From positions 1-64,000 of the forward strand of contig CAJTKA010000011.1 in the NCBI GenBank assembly GCA_910576815.1: DNA of 64,000 nt, given 5' to 3'. Origin of the DNA: an uncultured Lachnospiraceae bacterium (GTDB lineage Bacteria; Bacillota; Clostridia; Lachnospirales; Lachnospiraceae). The translations under genes and the position numbers were made by a program. The notes below the pieces were generated by a model. It was given only the letters and a program-made list of their open reading frames with translations, was not told the DNA's origin and made no database searches. Shown here piece by piece: positions 26,269 through 35,934 of this stretch; position 1 is the stretch's first letter; each line of letters starts with the position of its first letter.

Positions 26269-28221
26269 CTAATTTTTCTCCAAATTCATATATTGCAGAT
26301 AATGCTCGGCAAAGTTCTTCCGTTTCGCCAGATTTACACTTTCTACCACAATTCCTGAAGTAAGCATCTCCTCCAGGGCGCTCCTGTCGATCCTGCCCTC
26401 CCACAGCGCACGCCCCATCAAGAAGGCGCCTGCCAGCGAGGTATTTCCCACGACCTGTACCCTGCCCCGTAGACTGGCAGGCAGAAGGCCGATGGCATAA
26501 GCCGCCTCCTCATCCAGTTCATAACCGAAGCCGCCCGCCAAATACGCCTTTGTCCCCTGCGGACACCCCATCTCCTGCCACAAGATCTCGATCCCGGCAC
26601 GAATCGCTGCTTTTGCCATTTGCAAAGCGCGGATATCTTCCTTTTTCATGCGGCCGCAGACCTCATGTCCCGATTCCGCGTTGGCACCACTCTGTATCTG
26701 CTCTGCAGCGATACGATTCCTGACCGCTTCCGCGGCAGTATTGCTTCGCGCCATCTCCACGGGAACACCTTCCGAAAAATAAGGTTCCGCCAGCAGCCCC
26801 GTCTCGTCGAGGATTCCCTGCCGTAAAAATGACGCCGTAAGAGCAATCCGATCCGTACCGATGAGGACGTTCTCTCCGCTTCCCTCAAACGCCGGTCCTG
26901 CTGCCGTCGCCGTAACCAGCATGCGTCTGCCGTCCGTGATTGCTATCTCACCGTTGGTTCCCAGGTCGATCAGGAGGCGCGCACCGTCCGTCGCGATAGC
27001 GACACCCACCTTACCCCCCTGCATCTGCCGGACATCTTCATTCTCAAAACCGGGCAGCATCCGCATCGCGTATAGTCCTGCCACCACATCGCCCCCCACA
27101 AAAGCGCTGATACCGGGGGTAAGATACACCGGCAGTTTCCTCAAAATCTCCCCCTCCCAAACCTGTCGCTCCGCTTCCGAAACAACTCCGTCCGTCAAAC
27201 TTCTCGCCGCCTTCGCGCTATCGGAAGCCAAACAGGCAAAAAGCGTTTCCGGCTTCATCTCCTGCACACCGATCTTTACCGGCGTAAAGGGGCTCCTCCC
27301 CAGACTCTGTACATCATATCCTAATAGGAGGTGTTCCATCGCCGTATTTCCTGCAATGCACATACAGCGAAGCCGTTTTGCCGCCTTTTCAAGACTGCCC
27401 TCCCGTATCGTCAGAAAATCAAGAAAACGCCGCTGCCCCCGAAAAAGGGATTCGCAGACCAGCCTCTGCAATTCTCCCCTGTGCCCCGTACAGGATGCCT
27501 GGATACGAGAGAGCACATCGGCTCCGTAACTTCTCTGTGGATTATGTTCACAGTAAGTATCGACCACCTCTCCCGTCTTCATGGTCATAAGCTGCATAGC
27601 GATCGTGGTAGTGCCCAGATCCACGGCAATCATATAATCCATAACATCTGATTTGTTATTTGAAACCGCAGACACATGCTTCAACAGGCTTTCTTCTGAT
27701 TTTATAACATGCGATTGGCCTTCAGAAATAGCAGCTGATGCTTTTACCGTGTTTTCTGCGCTGTCTTTTTGCTTATTTTCGCATTCCATAACGTCCGCTG
27801 TTTGATTTTCAGTCTGTTCTTTTCCTTGACCACTTGAGTCAGCATTTTCTGACACAAGTATCGTTTTTGTCAAAATCGGAATCTCCGGCTCCTTATTCTG
27901 CAGCAGCCTGATGACACAGTCGGTCCGTGGCTTCGCAATACAGGCAAGACGGTAGCCGCGCCTCAGTTCCTCGGGCGAAAAGCGCTTTCTCTCCAAAGCG
28001 GAAGGCATCGGCGCTCCGTCCAAAAACTGCACCGCGCATCTGCCGCACTCTCCCCGGCCACCGCAGAGACTGCTTTCCAGTAAGCGATTTTCCTGTAAAA
28101 CTGACAAAACTGTCACAAAAGGATCCTGTGTCAACAAGATCCTTTTGGGCGTCTGCCCTTCCCCAATGGTGTTCTGTTTTTCGTCATCAATAACGACTGT
28201 GATTTTAATTTTTTCAGACAA
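26269..28221 (-). CDS. ASKHA-domain / 2Fe-2S ferredoxin protein (RACo-like reductive activator)
   Basis: 650 residues from TTG 28221, set by CGAGGAG upstream within the DUF4250 coding end. Residues about 5-95 are a plant-type ferredoxin (SSLCGGRGECGRCAVQF and a later LACIA give four Cys). A linker rich in E/N/S covers about 110-185. Then comes the large C-terminal DUF4445/ASKHA ATPase (YMIAVDLGTTTIAMQL, LIDLGTNGEIAI, AYLAGGFGYELDEEAA). RACo proteins use ATP to re-reduce inactive Co(II) corrinoid proteins in methyl transfer. No corrinoid protein or methyltransferase is in the window, so its partner must lie elsewhere. Confidence 0.88.
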   Translation of the reverse strand: MSEKIKITVVIDDEKQNTIGEGQTPKRILLTQDPFVTVLSVLQENRLLESSLCGGRGECGRCAVQFLDGAPMPSALERKRFSPEELRRGYRLACIAKPRTDCVIRLLQNKEPEIPILTKTILVSENADSSGQGKEQTENQTADVMECENKQKDSAENTVKASAAISEGQSHVIKSEESLLKHVSAVSNNKSDVMDYMIAVDLGTTTIAMQLMTMKTGEVVDTYCEHNPQRSYGADVLSRIQASCTGHRGELQRLVCESLFRGQRRFLDFLTIREGSLEKAAKRLRCMCIAGNTAMEHLLLGYDVQSLGRSPFTPVKIGVQEMKPETLFACLASDSAKAARSLTDGVVSEAERQVWEGEILRKLPVYLTPGISAFVGGDVVAGLYAMRMLPGFENEDVRQMQGGKVGVAIATDGARLLIDLGTNGEIAITDGRRMLVTATAAGPAFEGSGENVLIGTDRIALTASFLRQGILDETGLLAEPYFSEGVPVEMARSNTAAEAVRNRIAAEQIQSGANAESGHEVCGRMKKEDIRALQMAKAAIRAGIEILWQEMGCPQGTKAYLAGGFGYELDEEAAYAIGLLPASLRGRVQVVGNTSLAGAFLMGRALWEGRIDRSALEEMLTSGIVVESVNLAKRKNFAEHYLQYMNLEKN

Positions 28222-28384
28222 ATTGATTTTTCTCCTCGTCGTAATGATAATCAATACCAGCCAGTTTTTCGACAATCTCCCGTCGGTCTGCATCCAGATC
28301 CTCGCAAAGCTGATCCAGATCGGAATAAAAATCGCGCAGCTTTAAGTTTACATAACTCAGTAGCATCACAGGGTCTTTCGGCAT
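28214..28384 (-). CDS. DUF4250 domain protein
   Basis: A 56-residue protein (MPKDPVMLLSYVNLKLRDFY ... GIDYHYDEEKNQFV). It matches the small clostridial DUF4250 family of unknown function, with its conserved DPxxLLSxVNxKLRD and YHYDxExNQF ends. Its last codons contain the ribosome binding site and overlap the TTG start of the RACo-like gene, so translation of the two is coupled. Confidence 0.85.
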   Translation of the reverse strand: MPKDPVMLLSYVNLKLRDFYSDLDQLCEDLDADRREIVEKLAGIDYHYDEEKNQFV

Positions 28385-28524
28385 CTTCCATACCTGCCTT
28401 TCTTAAAATGACGCTTTCTATTTATTATAAAATAACACATTCTATTTCTCATTCACACAAAATCAAATGTCAATCTCAAACATCTCAACCGGGAAATGTC
28501 CTCTCTCAATAACACGCCTCTTTA

Positions 28525-29646
28525 TTACCTTAGTGACATCTCCACCCGATACGTCTCCCCGTCGCTGACTACCCGTCCCATACTGCCACTGATCAGGGGC
28601 ACCATCGGAGAGACGTGACCAATGTCCACATCCATCAGGATCGGCACCCGGTATTTCCTAAGCATCTCGGTCACGGCCTGATACTCGTCGATACCAAATT
28701 CCTCCGCGCCCATTCCCAATCTCGGTCTGCCAATCAGGAAGCCGCTGCAATGCTTGAACCATCCCGCATGCTCCATCTGCCACATGGCACGGCGGATTCC
28801 CATGAGATTCAAGTCACAGGCTTCCAAAAACCAGAGGATACCGTCATTTTGATAACGGTCTACAAAGTCTGTCACCTTGTCATAGCCCGTCCCCAGAAGA
28901 TTGACCAGACAATCCACGCAGCCGCCAAGCAGTCTGCCGGAAAAGTCGATCCGAGGTGTCTCTGCCGCAGCGGTCATCCTCATGCCCGATGCCATTTCAG
29001 CCGACTTCCCGTTTTCTCCTGCTGCAAGGCTCTCCACATTCGTCCTGCCGTCGGGCAGAAGATATTTTATGACAGAGGGTTCCGTCAGGCTGTAGGGTAC
29101 GCAGGGATGCTCCTCATCTTTCAGAGATTCCTTCTCCCAGCGGTCATATCCCGTCATGGTCAGCTTCTCTCCCCGCAAAAGCGCCATCGTATCCGACAGC
29201 GATTCATGCCAGGGTTCCATGCCGAAGGTCCCCGCGCAGGGACCATAGACGGAGGCCGTGTCGCAGATCGTGGTCAACAGGAAGGTGAAATTTGTGTTGT
29301 CGGAATAGCCCAGATACCACTTGGGATCTGCTTTCCGAATCCGCTCAAAATCCACATGATCCAAAATCTCGCACATCAGCTCGCCGCCGCCGCAGGAAAT
29401 GAGAATATCGCTGTCCTGATCGCAATATCCTTCCGTTAGCTCCTGCCCGCAGGAACGAGGCGTACTGCTGATGCCGACGCCATCCCCCGCATAGCAATTG
29501 GGACCAAGCTTCATGCGATAGCCCAGCTCTCCCCACTTTTTCTGTGCGTTATCAAATGCGCTCCTGTAGGGCTCGATGGCGCAGCCGCAGGAGGGCGCCA
29601 CAAAACCGATGGTGCCGTTTTCTCGTAGAAAGTTCGGATATCGCAT
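28525..29646 (-). CDS. S66 family serine peptidase (LD-carboxypeptidase / MccF-like)
   Basis: 373 residues. The nucleophile Ser lies in WYLGYSDNTNFTF after the elbow ISCGGGELMCEILDHVDF. The C-terminal half holds the Glu/His partners (FLEACDLN, DIGHVSPMVPL). The length and the YSDxT motif point to the MccF-like branch, which cleaves peptide-nucleotide antibiotics or murein L,D-peptides. A GGAG site precedes the ATG. No related antibiotic genes are adjacent. Confidence 0.88.
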   Translation of the reverse strand: MRYPNFLRENGTIGFVAPSCGCAIEPYRSAFDNAQKKWGELGYRMKLGPNCYAGDGVGISSTPRSCGQELTEGYCDQDSDILISCGGGELMCEILDHVDFERIRKADPKWYLGYSDNTNFTFLLTTICDTASVYGPCAGTFGMEPWHESLSDTMALLRGEKLTMTGYDRWEKESLKDEEHPCVPYSLTEPSVIKYLLPDGRTNVESLAAGENGKSAEMASGMRMTAAAETPRIDFSGRLLGGCVDCLVNLLGTGYDKVTDFVDRYQNDGILWFLEACDLNLMGIRRAMWQMEHAGWFKHCSGFLIGRPRLGMGAEEFGIDEYQAVTEMLRKYRVPILMDVDIGHVSPMVPLISGSMGRVVSDGETYRVEMSLR

Positions 29647-29743
29647 AAATTCTCCATTCTAATCTGCATTCATCAATAAGCAAACGTTTCTCATTTCTTT
29701 TTTCATACTATATCATATATTACTCTTTCTTACCAGTGGAAGC

Positions 29744-29787
29744 AAAGATCCGGCGTTTTCAGATCGTTCCCCGCACGCCGGGTCTTT
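29744..29787. terminator. Bidirectional-looking terminator after clpB
   Basis: AAAGATCCGGCG (29744-29755) pairs with CGCCGGGTCTTT (29776-29787), 11-12 bp with a 20-nt loop. T-rich tails follow on both strands. It ends clpB on the minus strand. Confidence 0.7.
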
Positions 29788-29828
29788 GTTTTTTCATTGC
29801 TCACAGATATCGCATCTGCTATTGCTCC

Positions 29829-32411
29829 CTATTTTCTACGCGCTGCCAACGCCTCTTTCTCCACCGTAATCAGAATGGTATCTTTGGCCTCTACCTGATC
29901 GGAGAGGATCAGTTTTGCGGACAGCGTTTCCACATGCTTCTGAATATAACGCTTCAAGGGTCTCGCACCATACACGGGATCGTAGGCATTATCCACGATG
30001 AACTGCGCCGCCTCGGGAGAAAGCTCGATAGACAACTCTCTATCCGCCAGCCGCCTGTTTAAATCCGCCACGATCAGGCCAATGATGCCGCTGATATTGT
30101 CCTTTGTCAAAGGCTTGAACAGTATCGTTTCATCCAGACGGTTCAAAAATTCCGGCCGGAAATGGCTGCGCAGATCGCCCATCACCAGACTTTCCGCCTC
30201 CTCCGTGATCGCTCCCTGCGCGTCGATCCCTTCCAACAGATACTCTGCGCCAATGTTGGAGGTCATGATGAGGATGGTATTTTTGAAATCCACCGTCCTG
30301 CCCTGTGAATCCGTAATACGACCGTCGTCCAGCACCTGCAGGAGCACATTGAAGACATCGGGATGAGCTTTCTCGATCTCATCAAACAGCACCACCGAGT
30401 ATGGTTTTCTTCTGACCGCTTCGGTCAATTGTCCACCTTCCTCATAACCCACATATCCGGGAGGCGCCCCTACCAGCCTGGAAACGGAATGTTTCTCCAT
30501 ATATTCGCTCATATCGATGCGGACCATATTCGTCTCGTCGTCAAAGAGCGAGGCCGCCAGCGCCTTGGCCAGTTCCGTCTTACCCACGCCTGTAGGACCG
30601 AGGAACAGGAAGGAGCCGATGGGTTTGGTGGGATCCTTGATCCCTGCCTTGGAGCGAATGATCGCATCCGTTACCTTTGTCACGCCCTCATCCTGTCCAA
30701 TCACCCGCTTATGCAGCTCCTCGTCCAGATGCAGCGTCTTGTTGCGCTCGCTCTCCGTCAGCTTCGCCACCGGGATGCCCGTCCAGCGGGAGATGATCTT
30801 GGCGATCTCCTCATCGGACACACTCTGATGCACCAGGGAAAGCTCCTCCTCCCCGACACGCTCCTCCTCGATCTCCAGCTGCTTTTTCAGGTTAGGCAGC
30901 TTTCCGTAGCTTAATTCCGCCGCTTTCTCATAGTCACCGTCGCGCTGTGCAATCTGGATCTGGCTGTTTACTTCGTCGATTTCTTCACGGATCTTCGACA
31001 GCTTTTCGACAGACGCCTTTTCATTCTCCCACTGCGCCATGCGGTTTTTCAGTTCTTCTTTCAGCTCCGCCAGCTCCTTTTGCAGATTGGCAAGACGTTC
31101 GCGGCTTAAATTGTCGTCCTCTTTTTTCAGAGCGGTTTCTTCTATTTCCAACTGCATGACCCTGCGCTGCAGCTCATCAAGCTCCGTCGGCATGGAGTCA
31201 AGCTCCGTCTTGATGAGCGCGCAGGCCTCATCCACCAGATCGATTGCCTTATCGGGCAGGAAACGGTCGGAAATATAGCGGTTGGAGAGCACCGCCGCGC
31301 TCACCAGCGCATTGTCCATGATTTTCACGCCGTGGTAGACCTCGTAGCGCTCCTTCAGTCCGCGCAGGATGGAAATGGTGTCCTCCACCGTAGGCTCATC
31401 TACCATCACCGGCTGGAACCGCCTTGCAAGCGCGGCATCTTTCTCGATATATTGGCGGTATTCATCCAACGTCGTCGCACCGATACAATGCAGTTCGCCC
31501 CTTGCCAGCATGGGCTTTAACATATTGCCCGCATCCATGGCGCCATCCGTTTTGCCCGCGCCCACGATCAGATGCAGCTCGTCGATGAAAAGGATGATCT
31601 GACCGTCGCTGTTCTTGACATCTTCCAACACCGCTTTCAGACGCTCCTCAAATTCACCTCGGTACTTGGCTCCCGCAACGAGCGCCCCCATATCCAGGGA
31701 GAAAATCTTCTTATCTTTTAAGCCCTCCGGCACATCGCCTCTGACGATCCGCTGCGCAAGCCCTTCCGCGACAGCAGTCTTGCCCACGCCCGGTTCGCCG
31801 ATCAATACGGGGTTATTTTTGGTCTTACGGGAAAGGATGCGGATCACGTTGCGGATCTCGCTGTCGCGCCCGATCACCGGGTCGAGCTTCTGATTCCTCG
31901 CTCTCTCCACCAGATCCTGCCCGTATTTTTCCAGCGTATCATAGGTTGCCTCCGGATTGTCCGTCGTCACACGCTGATTGCCGCGCACCGTGGAGAGTGC
32001 CTGCAAAAACCGCTCCCTCGTGATGCCAAACTCCCGAAAGATCTCCTTGATCTCCTTATTTGGATGCTTTAGCATGGCCAGAAAAAGATGCTCCACCGAC
32101 ACATACTCGTCGCCAAGCGCCTTGGCCTCGTCCTCCGCACCGATCAGGGCCTTATTTAAGTCCTGGCCGATGAAAATCTGTCCACCCTGCACCTTGGTGC
32201 GTTTGGCCAGAGCCTGCTCCACTCGGTTTACATAATATTCTTTCTGAATCTCCATCTTTTCGATCAGCTTGAGGATCAGACTGTCGTCAATGGTGAGCAG
32301 ACTGTATAACAAGTGTTCCTGCTCAATCTCCTGATTGCCGTACTCGTAGGCCAGCTTCTCGCAGCGCTCTACCGCCTGTATGGATTTTTGAGTAAATTTC
32401 GTTAAGTTCAT
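29829..32411 (-). CDS. clpB: ATP-dependent disaggregase ClpB
   Basis: 860 residues, full length. The N-terminal double Clp repeat covers 1-145. AAA+ module 1 has Walker A GEPGVGKT. The long coiled-coil middle domain runs about 400-520 ([19 protein letters not shown]). AAA+ module 2 has [14 protein letters not shown], and the C-terminal small domain follows. The middle domain marks ClpB rather than ClpC. With DnaK it dissolves heat-damaged aggregates. GGGAGG precedes the ATG. A CIRCE operator overlaps its promoter. Confidence 0.97.
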   Translation of the reverse strand: MNLTKFTQKSIQAVERCEKLAYEYGNQEIEQEHLLYSLLTIDDSLILKLIEKMEIQKEYYVNRVEQALAKRTKVQGGQIFIGQDLNKALIGAEDEAKALGDEYVSVEHLFLAMLKHPNKEIKEIFREFGITRERFLQALSTVRGNQRVTTDNPEATYDTLEKYGQDLVERARNQKLDPVIGRDSEIRNVIRILSRKTKNNPVLIGEPGVGKTAVAEGLAQRIVRGDVPEGLKDKKIFSLDMGALVAGAKYRGEFEERLKAVLEDVKNSDGQIILFIDELHLIVGAGKTDGAMDAGNMLKPMLARGELHCIGATTLDEYRQYIEKDAALARRFQPVMVDEPTVEDTISILRGLKERYEVYHGVKIMDNALVSAAVLSNRYISDRFLPDKAIDLVDEACALIKTELDSMPTELDELQRRVMQLEIEETALKKEDDNLSRERLANLQKELAELKEELKNRMAQWENEKASVEKLSKIREEIDEVNSQIQIAQRDGDYEKAAELSYGKLPNLKKQLEIEEERVGEEELSLVHQSVSDEEIAKIISRWTGIPVAKLTESERNKTLHLDEELHKRVIGQDEGVTKVTDAIIRSKAGIKDPTKPIGSFLFLGPTGVGKTELAKALAASLFDDETNMVRIDMSEYMEKHSVSRLVGAPPGYVGYEEGGQLTEAVRRKPYSVVLFDEIEKAHPDVFNVLLQVLDDGRITDSQGRTVDFKNTILIMTSNIGAEYLLEGIDAQGAITEEAESLVMGDLRSHFRPEFLNRLDETILFKPLTKDNISGIIGLIVADLNRRLADRELSIELSPEAAQFIVDNAYDPVYGARPLKRYIQKHVETLSAKLILSDQVEAKDTILITVEKEALAARRK

Positions 32412-32493
32412 AGCAGCCTCCCTTCTGTGCAGATGGTCTGCACAAAGCCTTATTTAAGGCTTATTGTTCTGCTTTTCTTTCACTTACACCATC

Positions 32494-32536
32494 ACATTAC
32501 ATCGGATTGTTAGCACTGTCAAGAGGTGAGTGCTAA
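32494..32536 (-). promoter_or_regulatory. clpB promoter with overlapping CIRCE operator
   Basis: On the minus strand TTGACA (32522-32517), 17-nt spacer, TAATGT (32499-32494) form a strong promoter. TTAGCACTG-N9-GAGTGCTAA at 32510-32536 matches the CIRCE consensus (TTAGCACTC-N9-GAGTGCTAA) at 17 of 18 arm positions and covers the -35 box. HrcA binding here would block transcription until heat shock. Confidence 0.9.
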
Positions 32537-32680
32537 TAAATTTATAAAATCTTTTGGACTTTTTACTTTGGCAACTGCCGGTTGATTTCATGTTTCCGGG
32601 GACAGTCTGATTCGCAAACGCGTTGTTTGTCATTCACGGATCATTTATGCTATATTTCAAATAGAAAGGTGGAAGGGCAT

Positions 32681-33066
32681 ATGCCGGAAAAAAGAGAAAT
32701 CGGGAAAAGAATCACCTTTTTCAGAAAAGCGAAAGGGATGACACAGCGAGAACTTGCTGACCGTCCGGCGGTCAGCGCCAGCGGATCGCGATTGCCCGTG
32801 CATTTATCAGAAATGCGCCCATTCTACTGCTTGATGAGGCAACGTCGGCGCTGGATGCGGAAAGCGAGCTGCTTGTGCAGAAAGGAATCGAGGATCTTAT
32901 GGGCGGCCAGACGACGCTTGTCGTGGCTCACAGATTGTCCACGATCGAAAAGGCGGTTATGATTTACGTCATAGAGGGCGGAAACATATGCGAAAAAGGA
33001 AAGCACGCTGAACTGGTGGAACAGGGCGGGGTGTATGGAAGGCTGGCGGCGTTGTCGGGGTTGTAA
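32681..33066 (+). pseudogene. Deletion fusion: XRE regulator start joined to ABC exporter end
   Basis: ATG 32681 with GGAAGGG upstream starts a Cro-type regulator (EIGKRITFFRKAKGMTQREL). After about 27 codons (near 32764) the DNA changes to the C-terminal ATPase part of an ABC exporter, in another frame: [13 protein letters not shown] signature, [11 protein letters not shown]alker [13 protein letters not shown]-loop, stop at 33064-33066. The regulator half runs out of frame through the ABC part. A deletion between two once-separate genes is the simplest reading. Neither half can work alone. Confidence 0.8.
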
Positions 33067-33095
33067 GGCACTTACGGCACGCCGCAAAACCCGCT

Positions 33096-34466
33096 CTATT
33101 CCCCCTTCGGTCCCTTCCTGCCATACCCCGTTACCACCGCCACTGCTAAGATCACCAGCATACACAGGGAATAATAATTCACAAAGGGCACCGAACCGGG
33201 CGCAACCGCCATCCCCTCAAACTGTGCGGACAACTGCGCGGGAATCACACAGTGTACCGTCCACGGCGCCAGAAAGCAAAACACGCAGCCTGTGCAGTCC
33301 ATCAAATTCGCTCGACGATATCGGTTTACGCCCGCCTTTTCCCCGATCTCATGGATCAGATCGCCGAGCGCCACGATCGCCACAGAAATAACACCCGTTA
33401 CCATACTCAAAATACCCACCGACAGCACAATGGTCGCCTCCGTGCTGCGCTCCGTCTTCGCCAGCCGCGAAAGCAATGTGCCCACATCTTCAAAGAAGCC
33501 GCCGCGCTCCAGCACGCCCAGCAGGGCAAACACACCGATCAGCATCGCCACCGTTCCCGCCGTCCCGGTAACCGCCTCAATCATCACACCCGTTACGGAA
33601 AAGCCGCCGGGAAAGGCAACCAGATCCTCCACCTTGTAGATCCCGGACAACAGCCCTGCCACGATCCCCGAAAGGATTCCCCACGACAGAGCAGTGATCA
33701 GATGTTTTCTCATCATGCACAGCACAATGATCACCACGGGCACGATCAGCATGATCAGGCTCAACGGTCTTACGGTAACATCCGTTATTCCACTATTGGA
33801 AGCTCCTTTCGTCGTCTTTGCAAACAAGAGAAACAAAAGCAATGCCCCCGCCGCCGCAGGCAGGCTGTAACGCGTCCTGGTCTTTACCACAGTCCCCAGA
33901 TCCGCATGCTGTGTGGCCGAAGAGGCGATGGTGGTATCCGAGATCGGGCCCAGGTTATCGCCAAAGGCCGCTCCCGACACAATGGCGCCTATCATAAATT
34001 CCGGCGCTGCCCCTGCCATCACGCCCACCGGGAACAGGATCGGAATCACTACGAAATAGGTGCCCACCGAAGTTCCCGTGGCAAACGCCAGCAGACAGGT
34101 GATCAGAAAACTTGCCGCCACGAACAGTCTGCCCGTAAAACCCGCTTCCACCACATAATAGGCGATCGTCTGCACCACGCCGCTTGCCGAGATCAATTTT
34201 CCGGAAACCGCCGCCAGGATCACTGCCAGCACAATCACGCCAAACATGGGCTTACTCAAGCCGTGCACCAGCGCTTCGCCATATGCTTTTTCATCCTTTG
34301 TAAAAATAACGCCCGTTATAAGTGCTGTAAAAAAGGCCAGCACATAGCCGTTGACATTGGACTGGCCGAGCGCCGCCCACAAGATCATCAATGCCGCCGC
34401 AAGCAGCGGCGCAAAACTCCCAAGCTTTCCGAAGTGATATTCGATTCTCCCTTTTGTCTGTTCCAT
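33096..34466 (-). CDS. NhaC family Na+/H+ antiporter
   Basis: 456 residues with about 11-12 membrane helices. Family features include LLAFATGTSVGTYFVVIPILFP, GAAFGDNLGPISDTTIASSATQ (conserved ion-path polar residues) and a second half with ALLGVLERGGFFEDV. NhaC/ArsB-like transporters exchange Na+ (or malate/lactate in some members) for H+. The neighbours give no further hint. Confidence 0.88.
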   Translation of the reverse strand: MEQTKGRIEYHFGKLGSFAPLLAAALMILWAALGQSNVNGYVLAFFTALITGVIFTKDEKAYGEALVHGLSKPMFGVIVLAVILAAVSGKLISASGVVQTIAYYVVEAGFTGRLFVAASFLITCLLAFATGTSVGTYFVVIPILFPVGVMAGAAPEFMIGAIVSGAAFGDNLGPISDTTIASSATQHADLGTVVKTRTRYSLPAAAGALLLFLLFAKTTKGASNSGITDVTVRPLSLIMLIVPVVIIVLCMMRKHLITALSWGILSGIVAGLLSGIYKVEDLVAFPGGFSVTGVMIEAVTGTAGTVAMLIGVFALLGVLERGGFFEDVGTLLSRLAKTERSTEATIVLSVGILSMVTGVISVAIVALGDLIHEIGEKAGVNRYRRANLMDCTGCVFCFLAPWTVHCVIPAQLSAQFEGMAVAPGSVPFVNYYSLCMLVILAVAVVTGYGRKGPKGE

Positions 34467-34539
34467 ACGTTTCTCCTATTTCCAAGCCTGCTCTAGCGAT
34501 GCCGCCAGACCGTCTTTCCCACGCTCAGGCAACCGCCGT

Positions 34540-34926
34540 TTACAGCAGCCCCCGCAGCTCCTGGTGAATCTTTCCATTGGAAGCCACAACGCTGCCTCTT
34601 TTCACAAATCCCGGCGCTTCCCCCGCAAAGTTCGTGACCTGTCCGCCTGCTTTTTTTACCAAAAGCTGTCCCGCCGCAAAATCCCACGGGCTTAAGCGCG
34701 GCTCGAAAAAGCCTCCCGTGCGCCCGCAGGCCACATAAGCCAGATCCATGGCCGCCGTTCCCGTCCTGCGGATATCCTGCGCCCTGTCAAACACGCGGCG
34801 GATGCGCTGAAAATTTTCATCCGCCACCTCCCTGTCATACGGAGAAGTGCCCACGGTAATGATGGTCTCGCTCAAGGTTTCGGCCTCCGACACATGAATC
34901 AGCGCAATGATTTCCTGAATTTCCAT
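34540..34926 (-). pseudogene. Inositol monophosphatase family protein with a large internal deletion
   Basis: 128 residues, versus about 260 for the family. Residues 1-9 (MEIQEIIAL) look like a normal start. The protein then jumps to the C-terminal half (HVSEAETLSETIITVGTSPY, TGTAAMDLAYVACGRTGGFFE, SPWDFAAGQLLVKKAGG). The metal-binding DPIDGT and E-rich motifs of the first half are gone, so it cannot catalyse the usual reaction. The reading frame is kept across the junction. A ribosome binding site (AAGGA) is present. Confidence 0.8.
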
Positions 34927-34997
34927 GTTATACTATCCTTTCCCCTCTGTCTGCCGCCATACTTCATCTTCCCTTACACGTCCTGATCTCAGGGCTT

Positions 34998-35483
34998 TTA
35001 CGGTGTATAATGCAGGCCGCCTACGCTGTACTGCATGATCTTCTGACGGATCTCCTCCGTCCTTCTTTTATTGGTGTCATTCTTATCGTAGAGATCATCC
35101 AAAAGCAGGCTGATATTTTTCTGCATCACCGTGCTGGTATGCACCATATTTTTCATGATGTCAATGGCATTTCTCGGGTTATTCTGAATAAATTCCTCCA
35201 GATAGTCCCTGGTAATGCGCATCAACAAAACCTCGTCGAAAGCAACCACCGTATAGATGGATGGCTGCTCGGAAAGCACATTGAGTTCTCCGAAACACTT
35301 GGATTTTGAGTAAATACCGATTAAATGCTCATCCCGCGCTCCATATCTTATGTAAATCTCTACAGAACCGGAGACCACCTTATACATCTCATCGTAGTTC
35401 TTCCCTTCCCGCAGGATTACGTCTCCTGCCTGAAATTTCACCATCTTAGCGTTTTCTGAATCAACACCGCCCATTTTATCCAT
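34998..35483 (-). CDS. Cyclic-nucleotide-binding domain protein without DNA-binding domain
   Basis: 161 residues from ATG 35483 (AAAGGATC upstream). A single cNMP-binding beta-roll (about 12-120: VKFQAGDVILREGKNYDEMYKVVSGSVE, then CFGELNVLSEQPSIYTVVAFD) ends in a helical tail. There is no helix-turn-helix as in Crp. The GELNVLSEQPS phosphate-binding cassette lacks the Arg usual for cAMP binding. It is probably a regulatory or docking protein; its ligand is unknown. Confidence 0.85.
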   Translation of the reverse strand: MDKMGGVDSENAKMVKFQAGDVILREGKNYDEMYKVVSGSVEIYIRYGARDEHLIGIYSKSKCFGELNVLSEQPSIYTVVAFDEVLLMRITRDYLEEFIQNNPRNAIDIMKNMVHTSTVMQKNISLLLDDLYDKNDTNKRRTEEIRQKIMQYSVGGLHYTP

Positions 35484-35623
35484 CGTCGATCCTTTCTCTA
35501 ACCTGTTTACGTGTTCTGCAGCCAATCCTCTTTGCCGCTCTATCAATATCATAGCGCCTCGCCATAGTTCTAGCAAGTTATTTTCTTTCGCGCAAACGGG
35601 AATGCCCGCTTTCATCACTCCCT

Positions 35624-35669
35624 AAAAACAGCGGTACGGACGATCACACATGGCGATCATCCGTACCGC
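35624..35669 (-). terminator. Strong terminator in the leader of the cNMP-binding gene
   Basis: A 15-bp stem with one G-U pair (GCGGTACGGA... at 35631 pairs with ...TCCGTACCGC ending 35669), followed on the minus strand by TGTTTTTAGG. It lies between the promoter at 35763-35791 and the gene start at 35483. Confidence 0.85.
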
Positions 35670-35740
35670 AACCCCTTTTACACTGCCTGTCAAATCCTAC
35701 TGTATGGTAAAGTAAAACTTTATCAGGTCAATTTTGCTAC

Positions 35741-35753
35741 CTACACTATGTAG
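35741..35753. promoter_or_regulatory. Palindrome at the transcription start
   Basis: CTACACTATGTAG, with 5-bp arms, sits at the predicted +1 region of the candidate small RNA. It could be an operator or the first hairpin of the RNA. Confidence 0.35.
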
Positions 35754-35762
35754 TCCTAATTA

Positions 35763-35791
35763 ATATTAACACCTCTATCTGGAAAAGTCAA
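35763..35791 (-). promoter_or_regulatory. Promoter of the small RNA / cNMP-binding gene
   Basis: TTGACT (35791-35786), 17-nt spacer, TAATAT (35768-35763) on the minus strand. Confidence 0.6.
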
Positions 35792-35825
35792 TATCGCTTT
35801 ACGATTCCTGAATTTTTCTCCCATA

Positions 35826-35875
35826 AAAAAGCGGCAGTTTCACGCTCTTATAATCCGCGAGCCCCAAACCGCCGT
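35826..35875 (-). terminator. Terminator of bioY
   Basis: GCGGCAGTTT and AAACCGCC with inner GCTC/GAGC form a stem, followed on the minus strand by GCTTTTTTATGG. It lies 60 nt past the bioY stop. Confidence 0.75.
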
Positions 35876-35934
35876 TTTGTCATTCCTTTGAATGCCGCCG
35901 TTTGCATTATTTTCGCGGCTTCTCTTTGCCGCCG

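Larger units (their letters stand above)
35624..35757 (-). ncRNA. Candidate small RNA or attenuated leader
   Basis: The promoter at 35763-35791 and the terminator at 35624-35669 bound a transcript of about 130 nt with no plausible ORF or ribosome binding site. It starts with a CTACATAGTGTAG palindrome. It may be a free-standing small RNA or a conditionally terminated leader of the cNMP-binding gene. Confidence 0.45.
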
